DNA of 64,000 bases from Pseudarthrobacter sp. NamE2 (GCF_005796205.1 NZ_VAHN01000007.1:1-64000), one strand, 5' to 3'. Shown: positions 8,539 to 18,505, counted from the stretch's first letter. Made by a program: numbers and translations. The notes: a model not told the origin generated them from the sequence alone.

Positions 8539-11178
8539 TTAGCCCTTCCGCTTCACCGACAGGCCGGAGGTCAGTGCCCCGGTCAGGGCGTCAACGTCAG
8601 CCCCATCCAGCTCGCCGTCCGGCGCCGTGTCCACCAGAACGGTGTCGCCGTCGCTGATGCCGCCGGCCAGGATGGCCTTGGCCAGCCGGTCCCCGATCTC
8701 GCGCTGCACCAGGCGGCGCAGCGGCCGGGCGCCATACGCGGGGTCGAAGCCGGAGATGGCGAGCCATTCCTTCGCAGCGTCCGTGACGTCCAGGGTGAGC
8801 CGGCGTTCGTGCAGCCGGCGGCCCAGGTCGGCAACGTGCAGGTCCACGATCCGGGAGAGCTCCTCCACGCTCAGGGCATCGAACAGCACCACCTCGTCCA
8901 GCCGGTTCAGGAACTCGGGCTTGAAGGACGCATTGACCGTGGCCATGACGGCGTTCCGCTTGGCCTCCGCATCCAGCGACTGGTCCACCAGGAACTGGCT
9001 GCCCAGGTTGGACGTCAGCACCAGGATCACGTTGCGGAAGTCCACGGTGCGGCCCTGGCCGTCGGTGAGTCGGCCGTCGTCGAGCACCTGCAGGAGGATG
9101 TCGAAGACCTCGGGGTGGGCCTTCTCCACCTCGTCCAGCAGCACCACGGAGTAGGGCCGGCGCCGGACGGCCTCGGTGAGCTGGCCGCCCTCCTCGTAGC
9201 CCACGTATCCCGGAGGCGCGCCCACCAGCCGGGCCACGGAGTGCTTCTCGCCGTACTCGGACATGTCGATCCGCACCATGGCGCGCTCGTCGTCGAACAG
9301 GAAGTCCGCGAGCGCCTTGGCCAGCTCCGTCTTACCCACGCCGGTGGGGCCCAGGAAGAGGAACGAACCGGTGGGCCGGTTGGGATCGCTGATGCCCGCA
9401 CGGGCACGGCGGACGGCATCGGACACTGCCGTGACGGCTTTCATCTGGCCAATCAGGCGCTTGCCGAGTTCTTCCTCCATGTGGAGCAGCTTCTGGCTCT
9501 CGCCCTGCAGCATGCGCCCGGCGGGAATACCGGTCCACGCGGAGATGACCTCGGCGATGTCGTTCGCGGTAACTTCCTCGGCCACCATTTGCGCGGACTT
9601 GTCCGTCACGGCGGCCTCTGCTTCCGCCGCGGCGTTCAGCTCGCGCTCCAGCGCCGGGATCTCCCCGTAGAGGATGCGCGAGGCGGTTTCGAGGTCGCCT
9701 TCACGCTGGGCCTTGTCAGCGGCGCTGCGCAGCTCGTCCAGCTTCGCCTTCAGGTCGCCCACCCGGTTCAGGCCGGCTTTCTCGGCCTCCCAGCGGGCGT
9801 TGAGTGCGGCGAGTTCCTCCTCCTTGTCCGCCTTGTCCGCACGGAGCGCGGCAAGCCGTTCCACGGAGGCCACATCGGTTTCGCCTTCCAGGGCCAGCTC
9901 TTCCATGGTGAGCCGGTCCACGGCGCGGCGGAGCTGGTCGATCTCCTCCGGGGCGGAGTCGATCTCCATGCGGAGCCGGGACGCGGCCTCGTCCACGAGG
10001 TCGATGGCCTTGTCCGGCAGCTGCCGGCCCGAGATGTAGCGGTTGGACAGCGTAGCCGCGGCCACCAGGGCGGAGTCGGCGATGGACACCTTGTGGTGCG
10101 CCTCGTAGCGCTCCTTGAGGCCACGGAGGATGCCGATGGTGTCCTCGACACTTGGCTCGCCCACGTACACCTGCTGGAAGCGGCGTTCGAGGGCCGCATC
10201 CTTCTCGATGTTTTCGCGGTACTCATCAAGCGTGGTGGCACCAATCAGCCGGAGCTCGCCGCGGGCCAGCATGGGCTTGAGCATGTTGCCCGCGTCCATG
10301 GAGGAATCTCCGGTGGCGCCGGCGCCCACCACGGTGTGGATCTCATCGATGAAAGTGACGATCTGGCCTTCGGAGCCCTTGATCTCCTCAAGCACCGCCT
10401 TCAGCCGCTCCTCGAACTCTCCGCGGTACTTCGCGCCGGCCACCATGGAGCCGAGGTCCAGGGAGATGAGCGTCTTGCCGCGCAGGCTTTCCGGGACGTC
10501 GCCCGCGACCATGCGCTGCGCCAGCCCTTCCACCACAGCGGTCTTGCCAACGCCCGGCTCGCCAATCAGCACCGGGTTGTTCTTGGTGCGGCGGCTCAGG
10601 ACCTGGACCACGCGCCGGATTTCGGAGTCGCGGCCGATCACCGGGTCAAGCTTGCCGGCCCGGGCCATCGCGGTGAGGTCCGTGCCAAACTTCTCCAGCG
10701 ACTGGAAGGTGTTTTCCGGGTCCGGGCTGGTGACCTTCCTGTCACCGCGGACACCCGGCAGGGCGGCGAGGAGCGCCTCGCGGGAGGCGCCGGCGTCACG
10801 CAGCAGGCGTCCGGCAGCGTCGCTTCCGGCAGAGAGGCCCAGCAGGAGGACCTCGGTGGAGACGAAGGTGTCGCCCAGCCGGTCGGCTTCCTCCTTGGCG
10901 TTCTGGATGGCCTGCAGGGCGGGCCGGGAAAGCTGCGCCTGCTGGCTGGATCCGCCGGAGGTGGCGGGCAGGGCCTTGATGGCGCTGCTTGCCTGCACGC
11001 TGACGGCATCGGGATCGGCGCCGGTGGCGCGGAGAAGCGCGACGGCGACGCCCTCGCGCTGGTCCATCAGCGCCTTGAGCAGGTGGGCGGGTTCAACCTG
11101 CGGGTTGCCTGCCGTGGAGGCGTTCATGGCCGCAGCCGAAAGAGCCTCCTGGCTCTTGGTGGTGAATTTGACGTCCAA
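8539..11178 (-). CDS. clpB: ATP-dependent disaggregase chaperone
   Basis: Hsp100 protein that works with DnaK to pull apart protein aggregates. The 879-residue length is normal. Order: Clp N-domain (1-150), first AAA+ with Walker A GEPGVGKT near 206, a coiled-coil middle domain (about 400-530), and second AAA+ with GPTGVGKT near 607. The start codon is TTG, placed 6 nt after a strong AAAGGAG site. A HAIR element sits about 30 nt upstream, so repression by HspR and heat induction are expected. The very long reading frame antisense to it is a GC-bias artefact. Confidence 0.97.
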   Translation of the reverse strand: MDVKFTTKSQEALSAAAMNASTAGNPQVEPAHLLKALMDQREGVAVALLRATGADPDAVSVQASSAIKALPATSGGSSQQAQLSRPALQAIQNAKEEADRLGDTFVSTEVLLLGLSAGSDAAGRLLRDAGASREALLAALPGVRGDRKVTSPDPENTFQSLEKFGTDLTAMARAGKLDPVIGRDSEIRRVVQVLSRRTKNNPVLIGEPGVGKTAVVEGLAQRMVAGDVPESLRGKTLISLDLGSMVAGAKYRGEFEERLKAVLEEIKGSEGQIVTFIDEIHTVVGAGATGDSSMDAGNMLKPMLARGELRLIGATTLDEYRENIEKDAALERRFQQVYVGEPSVEDTIGILRGLKERYEAHHKVSIADSALVAAATLSNRYISGRQLPDKAIDLVDEAASRLRMEIDSAPEEIDQLRRAVDRLTMEELALEGETDVASVERLAALRADKADKEEELAALNARWEAEKAGLNRVGDLKAKLDELRSAADKAQREGDLETASRILYGEIPALERELNAAAEAEAAVTDKSAQMVAEEVTANDIAEVISAWTGIPAGRMLQGESQKLLHMEEELGKRLIGQMKAVTAVSDAVRRARAGISDPNRPTGSFLFLGPTGVGKTELAKALADFLFDDERAMVRIDMSEYGEKHSVARLVGAPPGYVGYEEGGQLTEAVRRRPYSVVLLDEVEKAHPEVFDILLQVLDDGRLTDGQGRTVDFRNVILVLTSNLGSQFLVDQSLDAEAKRNAVMATVNASFKPEFLNRLDEVVLFDALSVEELSRIVDLHVADLGRRLHERRLTLDVTDAAKEWLAISGFDPAYGARPLRRLVQREIGDRLAKAILAGGISDGDTVLVDTAPDGELDGADVDALTGALTSGLSVKRKG

Positions 11179-11207
11179 AGAGAGCTCCTTTCAGGGGCAG
11201 TTTGTCT

Positions 11208-11232
11208 AAGTTGAGTCTACTACGCTCAACTT
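11208..11232 (-). promoter_or_regulatory. HAIR element (HspR operator) of clpB
   Basis: AAGTTGAGT (11208-11216), 7-nt spacer, GCTCAACTT (11224-11232): an inverted repeat with one mismatch. It matches the HAIR consensus CTTGAGT-N7-ACTCAAG in spacing and core (TTGAGT...CTCAA). Known HspR regulons in Actinobacteria include clpB. It lies 30 nt upstream of the TTG start. Confidence 0.85.
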
Positions 11233-11382
11233 TGCTTTGGTGCGGTTTATTTCCTGCCCGAGCCCCCTGTTTGCCCACGGCGAACACGGGTCCGGTTGTT
11301 CCCTTGCCTGCCTGATGCCCCTAGGATCGGACGCGTGACCGGGGAGGACGGTTCCGCCGGCGCACTCGAGACGGGACAGGAA

Positions 11383-11718
11383 ATGAAAAAGTTTGTTGTT
11401 CTCTACATCGCAGACCAGCCAGCGCAGGCCCAGATGGCGGAAAGCTCGCCCGAGGCCGCCCAGGAGGGGATGAAGGCCTGGATGGAGTGGGCCGGCCGCG
11501 CGGGCGACGGCATCGTGGACATGGGCAGCCCGCTGGGCACCGGCAAGGAAGTCACCGCCAGCGGCTCCTCGGAAGCTTCCACCGGGGTTGCCGGCTACGG
11601 CATCCTGCAGGCCGAGGACCTGGCCGGTGCCGAGGCGCTGCTGGACGGGCATCCGCACCTGATGATGCCGGGCGCCAGCATCCAGGTGTACGAGACCCTG
11701 GACCTCCCGGGCATGTAA
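11383..11718 (+). CDS. YCII-related domain protein
   Basis: A 111-residue cytoplasmic protein with the ferredoxin-like YCII fold: a first strand KKFVVLYIAD, a central helix (EAAQEGMKAWMEWAGRAG), and a GYGILQAEDLAGAEALL segment before the last strand VYETLD. Relatives are annotated YCII or DGPF-type proteins; YciI itself has weak hydrolase activity, but no function is known for this branch. The ATG at 11383 follows GGACAGGAA. The gene lies between divergent clpB and convergent modC. Confidence 0.78.
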   Translation: MKKFVVLYIADQPAQAQMAESSPEAAQEGMKAWMEWAGRAGDGIVDMGSPLGTGKEVTASGSSEASTGVAGYGILQAEDLAGAEALLDGHPHLMMPGASIQVYETLDLPGM

Positions 11719-11725
11719 CCCCCAG

Positions 11726-11788
11726 GAGTTTTTGTCCAGATATGCAGGGTTAAGCGGCCCGGAAGTCGGCATACCTGGACAAAAACTC
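11726..11788. terminator. Long hairpin between convergent genes (repeat-like)
   Basis: GAGTTTTTGTCCAG (11726-11739) is perfectly repeated inverted at 11775-11788. After one mismatch, five more pairs (11741-11745 with 11769-11773) extend the stem. Each flank supplies a T-run in its own direction, so it looks like a bidirectional terminator. The right end reaches into the last two bases of the modC gene. A similar but weaker element is at 25619-25666. Confidence 0.65.
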
Positions 11789-12845
11789 AGGCCTCGTAGA
11801 CGGAGACGGCGGCGGCCTTCACCACGAAGTGCACCGTCATCCCCGGGACCAGGCCCAGGTCCGCCGAGGCGGCGGGCGTGATGTCCGCGGCGAGCCCGCC
11901 CGCGCGGACCCGGATCTGGTCGCCGTGCGGTTCCAGGTCCGTGATGGACACCGGGAAGGAGTTCCGTGGACTGCCGTGCGCGTCCGTGAGGAACACGGAA
12001 ACGGCCGACGGCGGGAACACGGCCACGCCGGGACCGCCCGGCCCGTGCCGGGGGCCGGCTTCCTCAAGGTGGCCGGCCACTTCCCTGCCGCGGCCCGTCC
12101 GGATGCCGTCCTTTGTCAGTGTTCCCGGCATGAAGTTCAGCCCGGCGAGCCCGGCTGCGAACGGGCTGCGGGGCTGCTCCAGCACCCGGCGGGTGGGACC
12201 GTGCTCAACCACCTTTCCGCCGTCCAGGATCAGCACCCGGTCCGCGAGCATCAGCGCATCCAGCACATCGTGGGTGACGATGACCGCCTGCCGTTCGGCG
12301 AGGACACGCTTAAGCAGGCGGCGGAGAAGCGGCGCGGAATGGATGTCCAGGGCCGCCATGGGTTCGTCCAACAGCAGGAGCGCGGGATCGGTGGCGAGCG
12401 CCCGGGCCACCGCGACGCGCTGGGCCTGCCCGCCGGACAGTTCCGCCGGGCGCCGCCTGGCAAGATCCAAGGCCTCCACTTCCGCCAGCCAGCGTTCCGC
12501 CTCCCGGTTTGCAGCTTTCCGGGGTACGCCGGCGCTGCGCGGGCCGAACGCCACGTTGTCCAGGGCCGTCAGGTGTGGAAACAACAGGGGTTCCTGCGCG
12601 AGCAGAGCGGTTCCGCGCCGGTGCGGGGGCGTCCACCGGCTGCTGTTGCCGCCCAGGTGGAAGATGGTGCGTCCGTTGAGTTCGGCGCGGCCGCCGTCCG
12701 GCTTGAGCAGGCCGGCGATGCTGGAGAGCAACGTGGACTTGCCGGCGCCGTTGGGTCCCATGACGGCGACGGTTTCGCCCGCTGCCAGGCTCATGGTGAC
12801 GTCGAAACCCCGCTCAGCCAGGGCTGCCTGGTAGGAGAACGTCAC
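11787..12845 (-). CDS. modC: Molybdate ABC transporter ATP-binding protein
   Basis: ATPase of the molybdate importer. The 352 residues hold Walker [10 protein letters not shown] (about 31-39), signature LSGGQ near 137, Walker B LLLLDEP near 157, the H-loop in VIVTHD, and a C-terminal TOBE/Mop-like oxyanion-binding domain (about 285-352). The GTG start overlaps the modB stop by 4 nt (GTGA). It is the last gene of the regulator-modA-modB-modC operon. A sulfate transporter is excluded by the adjacent ModA and the single permease. Confidence 0.93.
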   Translation of the reverse strand: MTFSYQAALAERGFDVTMSLAAGETVAVMGPNGAGKSTLLSSIAGLLKPDGGRAELNGRTIFHLGGNSSRWTPPHRRGTALLAQEPLLFPHLTALDNVAFGPRSAGVPRKAANREAERWLAEVEALDLARRRPAELSGGQAQRVAVARALATDPALLLLDEPMAALDIHSAPLLRRLLKRVLAERQAVIVTHDVLDALMLADRVLILDGGKVVEHGPTRRVLEQPRSPFAAGLAGLNFMPGTLTKDGIRTGRGREVAGHLEEAGPRHGPGGPGVAVFPPSAVSVFLTDAHGSPRNSFPVSITDLEPHGDQIRVRAGGLAADITPAASADLGLVPGMTVHFVVKAAAVSVYEA

Positions 12846-13693
12846 GGAACCGTCCCTCCGGGCGCGGCGGACGCCGTCGCGCGTTCCGTGGAGGCCTGGC
12901 GCACTCCCCTGCCCGCCGGGCGCCGGTACGCAAGCGCCACCACGGCAACCGCAACCGCCACCAGGACCAGGGACAGTGCGACGGCGGCGTCCGGGTCAGT
13001 CTCCCGCTGCAGATAGATTTCCAGCGGCAGGGTCCGGGTCACCCCCTGCAGGCTGCCCGCGAACGTGAGGGTGGCACCAAACTCGCCCAGGCTCCGGGCA
13101 AAGGAGAGCACCGCACCGGACGCCAGCCCGGGCAGCATCAGCGGCAGCGTAACGCGGCGGAACACCACGCCGGGCGGGGCGCCAAGCGTCGCGGCCACGG
13201 CCTCGTACCGCTGCCCGCCCGTCCGCACGGCCCCTTCAAGGCTGACCACCAGGAACGGCAGCGCAACGAAGGTCTGGGCCAGCACCACCGCGGTGGTGGA
13301 AAAGGCGATCTGGAGTCCCAGCACTTCCAGCGTGCCGCCCAGCAGGCCCTGCCGCCCGAAAGTGTAGAGCAATGCAATGCCCCCGACGACGGGCGGCAGC
13401 ACCAGCGGCAGCAGCACCAGGGAGCGGAGCAGCCCCTGCAACGGGAACCTCCCCCGGGCAAGGACCAGGGCCAGCGGCACACCCAGGACGATGCACAGCA
13501 GGGTGCTGGCGACAGACGTCCGCAGGCTCAGGCCCAGGGCGGACAGCGCCGACTCTGACGTGACCAGCGGCAGGAAGTCAACCCAGTTGACCCTGGCCAC
13601 GATGGCGGCCAAGGGCAGGACCACCACCAGGGCGGCCAGGACCGCCAGGCCGTAGAGCCAGCGCGGAAGGCCGGTGTAGGTCCGGGTGTTCAC
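12842..13693 (-). CDS. modB: Molybdate ABC transporter permease
   Basis: Membrane subunit of the molybdate importer, 283 residues with about six hydrophobic segments. The EAA loop is visible at [20 protein letters not shown], followed by the [12 protein letters not shown] segment typical of ModB/CysT permeases. The GTG start overlaps the modA stop by 4 nt, and its own stop overlaps the modC start. The C-terminal tail after the last helix is long and Ala/Arg-rich. Confidence 0.93.
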   Translation of the reverse strand: MNTRTYTGLPRWLYGLAVLAALVVVLPLAAIVARVNWVDFLPLVTSESALSALGLSLRTSVASTLLCIVLGVPLALVLARGRFPLQGLLRSLVLLPLVLPPVVGGIALLYTFGRQGLLGGTLEVLGLQIAFSTTAVVLAQTFVALPFLVVSLEGAVRTGGQRYEAVAATLGAPPGVVFRRVTLPLMLPGLASGAVLSFARSLGEFGATLTFAGSLQGVTRTLPLEIYLQRETDPDAAVALSLVLVAVAVAVVALAYRRPAGRGVRQASTERATASAAPGGTVP

Positions 13694-14469
13694 TTTCTCC
13701 CGGCCCCGAAACCGGCCCCGGCAAGGACAGACTGGCCTTCGGCCCCGGTCACCAGGTTTAGGAACGCGCGGGCCGCTTCCTTGTCCTGCGCGCCGGCCAG
13801 GACGGTGATGGGGTAGCTGTTGACTGCGGCACCGGCCTCGGGGAACGGGACGCTTTCCACCTTGTCCCCGGCGGACCTCACGTCCGTGACGTAGACCAGG
13901 CCGGCGTCAGCTTCTCCAGAGATGACCTTGCCCAGGACGTCTGTAACAGAGTTTTCCTCGCTGACGGGCTTCAGGACCGTCCCCTGCCGTTCCGCTATGG
14001 TGGCGGCAGCAGCGCCGCACGGCACCTGCCGGGCACAGACCACCACCCGGGTGCCGCCCTTGGCCAGGTCTGCGAAGGAGCTGATACCTGCGAAATTGCC
14101 GGCCGGGACAGCGATCGCCAGGGTGTTGGTGGCGAAGACAGCCGGTTCGCCGTCCGCGAGTCCGGCGTCCGCCACCTTGCCCATGTTCCTGGTGTCGGCA
14201 GCGGCGAACACATCCGCCGGAGCGCCCTGGCCGATCTGCGTCGCCAGGTCCGATGAGCCCGCAAAGTTCAGGACGACCTTTGTGCCGGGATGCTGCGCCT
14301 CGTAGGTTTCGGCCAGCTCAGTGAAGCTGGATTTCAGCGAGGCGGCTGCGAAGACGGTCAGCGTTTTTTCTGTGCCTCCAGCCGCGGGGTTGGTGCTGGA
14401 GTTTGCACAGCCGCTGAGGCCTGCCGCGAGCGCAATGGCCGCCAGGAGGATTCCGGTTGCCCGTTTCAT
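13690..14469 (-). CDS. modA: Molybdate-binding lipoprotein
   Basis: Periplasm-side substrate-binding protein, 259 residues. A lipoprotein signal ([20 protein letters not shown] then Cys21) anchors it outside the membrane. The mature domain starts [13 protein letters not shown], the usual ModA oxyanion site (AAASL), and later has GSSDLATQI and GLVYVTD. The ATG at 14469 overlaps the stop of the upstream regulator by 4 nt, which sets the start. Its frame is open further upstream, but only as a shadow of the regulator gene. Confidence 0.94.
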   Translation of the reverse strand: MKRATGILLAAIALAAGLSGCANSSTNPAAGGTEKTLTVFAAASLKSSFTELAETYEAQHPGTKVVLNFAGSSDLATQIGQGAPADVFAAADTRNMGKVADAGLADGEPAVFATNTLAIAVPAGNFAGISSFADLAKGGTRVVVCARQVPCGAAAATIAERQGTVLKPVSEENSVTDVLGKVISGEADAGLVYVTDVRSAGDKVESVPFPEAGAAVNSYPITVLAGAQDKEAARAFLNLVTGAEGQSVLAGAGFGAGRK

Positions 14470-14876
14470 GGCGCGCCCTTTCCCTGCGGGGTTTCGATAA
14501 TGACGGTGGTGGCCTTGACCACGGCAGTGGCCACCGAGCCCGGTTCCAGCCTCATTTCCCGTACGGCCTCGCTGCTCATCAGCGACACCACCCGGAAGGG
14601 GCCGCATTGCAGCTCCACCTGCGCCATCACCTTGTCTGCGGTGATGCCGGTGACCAGCCCTACGAACCTGTTGCGCGCCGAGCTGCCCGAGCGGTGCGGG
14701 TCTTCGGGCAACTGGGCCAGCTTTTGTGCATGCAGGGCCAGTTCAAGGCCGTCGACGGCGAGCCGGCCGGACTCATCCCGGAGCGGGGTAAGGGAGCCGT
14801 TGTCCGTCCAGCGCCGGACGGTATCGTCACTGACGCCGAGGAACCGGGCCGCCTCGGAAACGCGGATGATGGTCAT
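14466..14876 (-). CDS. HTH-TOBE molybdate-responsive regulator
   Basis: A 136-residue protein. The N-terminal MerR/excisionase-type helix-turn-helix (SEAARFLGVSDDTVRRWTD, about 7-25) is followed by a single TOBE/Mop domain (about 68-131: NRFVGLVTGITADKVMAQVE) that binds oxyanions such as molybdate. It is the first gene of the mod operon and overlaps modA by 4 nt, so it is very likely the local molybdate sensor. It differs from E. coli ModE in having a MerR-like rather than LysR-like HTH and one Mop unit. The ATG follows GGGGAA. Confidence 0.85.
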   Translation of the reverse strand: MTIIRVSEAARFLGVSDDTVRRWTDNGSLTPLRDESGRLAVDGLELALHAQKLAQLPEDPHRSGSSARNRFVGLVTGITADKVMAQVELQCGPFRVVSLMSSEAVREMRLEPGSVATAVVKATTVIIETPQGKGAP

Positions 14877-14991
14877 TTCCCCACTATAGGACGCAGATGC
14901 GGTTCTATCCGCGCTGTTCTTCCGCTTTTCCGAATGTGACTGTTTATTGGTGGCGCCGCCGGCTATGCATGTGCAGCACTACACTTCCTCC

Positions 14992-15861
14992 ATGGCCATT
15001 TACATCGACCCGCCTTTATGGCCTGCGCACGGAACGCATTTTTCCCATCTGGTTTCGGACACCTCGCGGGAAGAGCTGCACGCCTTTGCGGCCGCGCAGG
15101 GGATCCCGGAGCGGGCCTTCGACGGCGACCACTACGACGTGCCGGAGCGCCGGGTCGAGGAACTGGTGGCAGCGGGCGCCGTTCCCGTCGAAGCCCGCAT
15201 GCTGGTCCGGAAGCTCATCGCCAGCGGCCTCCGCATCCCTGCACGGCAGCGCAACAAGGCGCTCAAGGTGCCGCTGCAGCTGCGGTGGGAAGCCATCATG
15301 CCCGGCCACGACGCCCTTTTCCTCGAACTCCTGGACCGCTGGGCGGAGCCGCACCGGCGCTACCACGGCTGCACCCACCTGCTCTCCGTGCTCGAATCCC
15401 TGGACCTGCTCACCGAACCGGCGGACCCGCCCCGGACCGTGCTCCTGGCGGCCTGGTTCCATGATGCCGTCTACCAGGGAATCCCGGGGCAGGATGAGGA
15501 GGAGTCAGCCCGGCTTGCGGAGGACCGCCTGCATGCCGCCGGACTGCCACCGGGGGACGTGGCTGAGGTGACGCGGCTTGTCCGGCTGACGAGCCACCAC
15601 CGTCCCGACGAAGGGGACGGCGACGGCGCCCTCCTCTGCGACGCCGACCTCTCCGTCCTTGGCGGGGACCCGGACGAATACGCCCGCTACCTTTCCGCCG
15701 TCCGCCAGGATTATGCGCACGTGGGTGACGCCGACTTCGCAGCCGGACGCGCCGCCGTCGTACGCCGCCTGCTGGACCTCACCCCGCTCTTCCACACCGG
15801 GCGGGCAAAGGAACTGTGGCAGGACGCCGCGCACCGAAACCTGCTGGGGGAGCTGGCATGA
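14992..15861 (+). CDS. DUF4031 / HD-like domain fusion protein
   Basis: A 289-residue protein with two parts. The N-terminal DUF4031 domain (about 1-85) starts with the characteristic AIYIDPPLWPAHG. The C-terminal part (about 105-289) resembles HD metal-dependent phosphohydrolases: RRYHGCTHL, a WFHDAVY motif, and LCDADLSVLG give spaced His/Asp ligands. DUF4031 is uncharacterised, and the fusion suggests a nucleotide or phosphate substrate. It overlaps the next gene by 4 nt (ATGA), implying shared function or at least coupled expression. Confidence 0.75.
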   Translation: MAIYIDPPLWPAHGTHFSHLVSDTSREELHAFAAAQGIPERAFDGDHYDVPERRVEELVAAGAVPVEARMLVRKLIASGLRIPARQRNKALKVPLQLRWEAIMPGHDALFLELLDRWAEPHRRYHGCTHLLSVLESLDLLTEPADPPRTVLLAAWFHDAVYQGIPGQDEEESARLAEDRLHAAGLPPGDVAEVTRLVRLTSHHRPDEGDGDGALLCDADLSVLGGDPDEYARYLSAVRQDYAHVGDADFAAGRAAVVRRLLDLTPLFHTGRAKELWQDAAHRNLLGELA

Positions 15862-16667
15862 ACGTCCCCCTGTCCAAGAACGTGCACGTGCATTCCGCGA
15901 GCGCTGCGCACTGGCAGCTTCCCTACACGGTCCGGCTGGAGTGGGGGCTCGACGGCGCCCTGACGGTGGCTCCCAGGGCGGACCTTGCGGTGGTGGTGGA
16001 CGTCCTTTCCTTCAGCACGTGCGTCAGCGTCGCCCTTGACCGCGGAGCCGAGGTGTTTCCCTACTCGTGGAAGGACACCAGCGCCGAGGAGTTCGCCGCA
16101 CGGCACGGGGCAGAGCTGGCCGGTCCCCGCGACGGTGGCGGGCTGAGCCTCTCTCCTGCAAGCCTGCGTGCCGCGGAGTCCCTGGACCGGGTGGTGCTCC
16201 CCTCTCCAAACGGCTCCGCTTTGTGCCACGTGCTGGCCGGCGAGGTGCCGCTGGTGGCCGCAGTGTGCCTGCGCAATGCGGCAGCCACGGCAGAGTGGGC
16301 GGCAGCCAACCTTGCCGACGACGCGGTGGTCGCCGTTGTGGCGGCCGGTGAACGCTGGCCGGACGGGAACCTTCGCCCTGCCGTGGAGGACCAGATCGGG
16401 GCCGGCGCGTTCATTGCCGGGCTGATGGCTGCGGGGAAGGGCGGCTATGAGGCGGAGGACGGCCGGCACGGCTACTCCCCGGAGGCGGTTGCGGCAGCGG
16501 CGGTCTTCGAGGCCGCGGAGCCGCGCCTGCGCGGGATGCTGCACGGCTGTTCCAGCGGGCAGGAGCTTGCCGGTGGGGGCTACGCGGAGGACGTGGACAT
16601 CGCCGCTGAACTGGACGACAGCGATTCCGTGGCCATCCTGGTGAACGGAGCGTTCAGCCCCCGCTGA
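15858..16667 (+). CDS. ComB-like 2-phosphosulfolactate phosphatase family protein
   Basis: A 269-residue protein of the ComB family, recognised by ADLAVVVDVLSFSTCVSVAL (the Mg-binding VDVLSFST segment, about 34-53) and SPNGSALC near 117. In methanogens ComB makes sulfolactate for coenzyme M; bacteria with no coenzyme M use the fold for unknown phosphatase reactions. Translation is coupled to the upstream DUF4031/HD protein. The C-terminus has HGCSSGQEL, typical of the family. The true substrate here is unknown. Confidence 0.8.
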   Translation: MNVPLSKNVHVHSASAAHWQLPYTVRLEWGLDGALTVAPRADLAVVVDVLSFSTCVSVALDRGAEVFPYSWKDTSAEEFAARHGAELAGPRDGGGLSLSPASLRAAESLDRVVLPSPNGSALCHVLAGEVPLVAAVCLRNAAATAEWAAANLADDAVVAVVAAGERWPDGNLRPAVEDQIGAGAFIAGLMAAGKGGYEAEDGRHGYSPEAVAAAAVFEAAEPRLRGMLHGCSSGQELAGGGYAEDVDIAAELDDSDSVAILVNGAFSPR

Positions 16668-16724
16668 CGTTTCACGTCATTGCCTTCGGCGGGCGGACAC
16701 GAATTTGGAGCGGCGGTCTGCCGG

Positions 16725-17126
16725 TCAGCGGTACACGGACACGAACGGCGCGCTGGTGGGCACAATCTTCTTGCCCAGCGGCATCAGGGACACCGGGATG
16801 AGCTTGAGGTTGGCGATGGCCAGCGGGATGCCGATGATGGTGACGGCCATGGCGAAGGCCGTTACCACGTGGCCGATGGCGATCCAGATCCCGGCAACGA
16901 GCAGCCAGATCACGTTGCCCAGCAGCGGGAAGACGCCCGTCCCTCCCGGCTTGTCCACCACCGTGCGGCCAAAGGGCCAGAGCGTATAGGCGGCAATCCG
17001 GAACGAGGCGATGCCCCACGGGATGGTGATGATGAGCAGGCAGCAGATCACACCGGCCACGGAGTAACCGAGGGCGAGCCAGAACCCGCCGAAAACCAGC
17101 CAGATGATGTTGAGCAGCGTCTTCAT
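16725..17126 (-). CDS. YccF-domain inner membrane protein
   Basis: A 133-residue membrane protein with two copies of the YccF domain. Each carries a hydrophobic segment followed by a proline turn: ITIPWGIASFRIAAYTLWPFGR and, in the second half, TIIGIPLAIANLKLIPVSLMPLGK (shown here only by their positions, about 34-56 and 97-120). Four membrane helices are expected. Function unknown; YccF proteins are widespread. It is transcribed in the same direction as trpF but separated from it by a hairpin. Confidence 0.88.
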   Translation of the reverse strand: MKTLLNIIWLVFGGFWLALGYSVAGVICCLLIITIPWGIASFRIAAYTLWPFGRTVVDKPGGTGVFPLLGNVIWLLVAGIWIAIGHVVTAFAMAVTIIGIPLAIANLKLIPVSLMPLGKKIVPTSAPFVSVYR

Positions 17127-17140
17127 CCACCCATTGTCCC

Positions 17141-17179
17141 TTCAGGGGTCCGACAATAACGGTCGGGGAATCCCCTGAA
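17141..17179 (-). terminator. Hairpin downstream of trpF
   Basis: TTCAGGGG (17141-17148) pairs with CCCCTGAA (17172-17179), and inside it CCGAC (17150-17154) pairs with GTCGG (17162-17166). This two-part stem lies between the trpF stop and the yccF-like start on the same strand. No T-run is obvious. Confidence 0.5.
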
Positions 17180-17221
17180 CGGACCCTGAGCCGCGGGTAC
17201 CTGCCGGCGGGGCCTCTTCTG

Positions 17222-17833
17222 TCAGGCCGTGGCGCGAGACTTCGCGGCATGCACGAATGCGCGGATCTTCGCCAGGTCCTTGACGCCGCGGGAGGCCTCC
17301 ACGCCGGAGGAAACATCGACACCCCAAGCGTGGGCCATCACGGACGCGTTGGCCACGTTATCGGGGTTAAGCCCGCCGGCCAGCAGCCAGTGGCGGCCCT
17401 GGAGTTCCAGCACGTCCGCCATCGAGGCGTAATCCCAGTCCTCCCCGGAGCCCGGCACGGCTGCATCGATCAGGAGCAGGTCCTCACCCCAGTCCTCGAA
17501 CTCTTCCCGCGGGGAACCCATGGTGACGGCCCTGATCAACTTCATGCCGGCATCGTGCACGGTGGCCACGTCCTCCCGCGAGCGGCTGCCGTGCAACTGG
17601 ATCCACTCCAGCCCCGCCGCGCGGGCTATCGCTACGGCGTCTGCCACCGGCTCGTGGCGGAACACGCCAATGGGGGAAACCCTGTCCGGGACGTCCGCCA
17701 GGAGCGCGGAGACTTGGTTGGGCGTGACCACCCGGGGACTGGCGGTGAGGACAAAACCTACGGCGTCCGCTCCGGATTCCACCGCTTCACGGACCGAATC
17801 GGGCGTGCTCAGACCACACACTTTGACGAACAT
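17222..17833 (-). CDS. trpF: Phosphoribosylanthranilate isomerase
   Basis: Third step of tryptophan synthesis, converting PRA to CdRP. The 203-residue (beta/alpha)8 protein has the catalytic Cys7 in VKVCGLS, the IQLHGS strand, and the phosphate-binding LLAGGLNPDNV and DVSSGVE segments near residues 150-180. The gene stands alone, away from a trp operon. Many actinobacteria instead use PriA (HisA/TrpF) for this step, so a separate trpF is worth noting, though it is known in Arthrobacter relatives. Confidence 0.93.
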   Translation of the reverse strand: MFVKVCGLSTPDSVREAVESGADAVGFVLTASPRVVTPNQVSALLADVPDRVSPIGVFRHEPVADAVAIARAAGLEWIQLHGSRSREDVATVHDAGMKLIRAVTMGSPREEFEDWGEDLLLIDAAVPGSGEDWDYASMADVLELQGRHWLLAGGLNPDNVANASVMAHAWGVDVSSGVEASRGVKDLAKIRAFVHAAKSRATA

Positions 17834-17938
17834 TCCCGGCTCCTTCAGGCTGTTTTCGTGTTGACCCCCCGGAGGAGATTAGCAGGCACCGGCCTATCCC
17901 GCGACGGGTGAGGGGTTACGGGGAACTAGGCTGGGCTG

Positions 17939-18505
17939 ATGCAGATCATCCGCTTCGCAGACCTTCCGGCAGAGCCGTGGCGCAACGGCGGCGGAGCCAC
18001 CCGCCAGGTGGCCGGCCGCGCCTCCGCGGACGGCTCCGGCTGGGACTGGCGCGTGAGCATCGCGGACGTCACCAGGGCCGGGGACTTTTCGTGTTTCCCC
18101 GGGATGGAGCGGCTCCTGACGGTGGTGGAAGGCGACCTCCTGCTGCTCACCATCGAGGGAGCCGAACGTCCCGTGGAAAAGCACCGGCCTTTCCGGTTCG
18201 ACGGCGGTGCGGCCACGGCTGCCAGGCTCCCCACGGGCGATATCCGGTACCTCAACGTGATCACCAGGGCCGGCGCGTACAAGGCCTACACGTCCGTCAT
18301 CGAACTGTCGAAAAAACGCGCCCATCCGTTGTGGGCCGGCCAGTTAGGGGTCTTTTTGCAGGGGCAGGTTACGGTTTCAGACGACGCCAGTGGCCAGGAA
18401 GCGCTTGCACGCTATGACGCCGTTGTCGGTTCGGATGACACCACCCCGGAGGTATTGGGTCGGGGTTTCCTGGCCGTGGTCTCCATCGATCCCGTGGAGG
18501 ACTAG
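17939..18505 (+). CDS. HutD/Ves family protein
   Basis: A 188-residue cupin-like cytoplasmic protein. The start IIRFADLPAEPWRNGGGATRQ holds the family motif PWRNGGG, followed by DWRVSIADV and DFSCFPGMERLLTVVEG. HutD is linked to histidine use and Ves to cold growth in other bacteria; the biochemical role is not settled. No hut genes are nearby, so a link with histidine breakdown is unproven. Confidence 0.9.
   Translation: MQIIRFADLPAEPWRNGGGATRQVAGRASADGSGWDWRVSIADVTRAGDFSCFPGMERLLTVVEGDLLLLTIEGAERPVEKHRPFRFDGGAATAARLPTGDIRYLNVITRAGAYKAYTSVIELSKKRAHPLWAGQLGVFLQGQVTVSDDASGQEALARYDAVVGSDDTTPEVLGRGFLAVVSIDPVED

Noticed and set aside
8809-11214. Long open frame antisense to clpB
   Set aside because: It mirrors the coding strand's third-position GC bias; the product is repetitive and unlike any family, and clpB fully explains the region.
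14883-14911. ModE-type palindrome upstream of the mod regulator
   Set aside because: Only 5 of 7 positions match, too weak to list as a feature.
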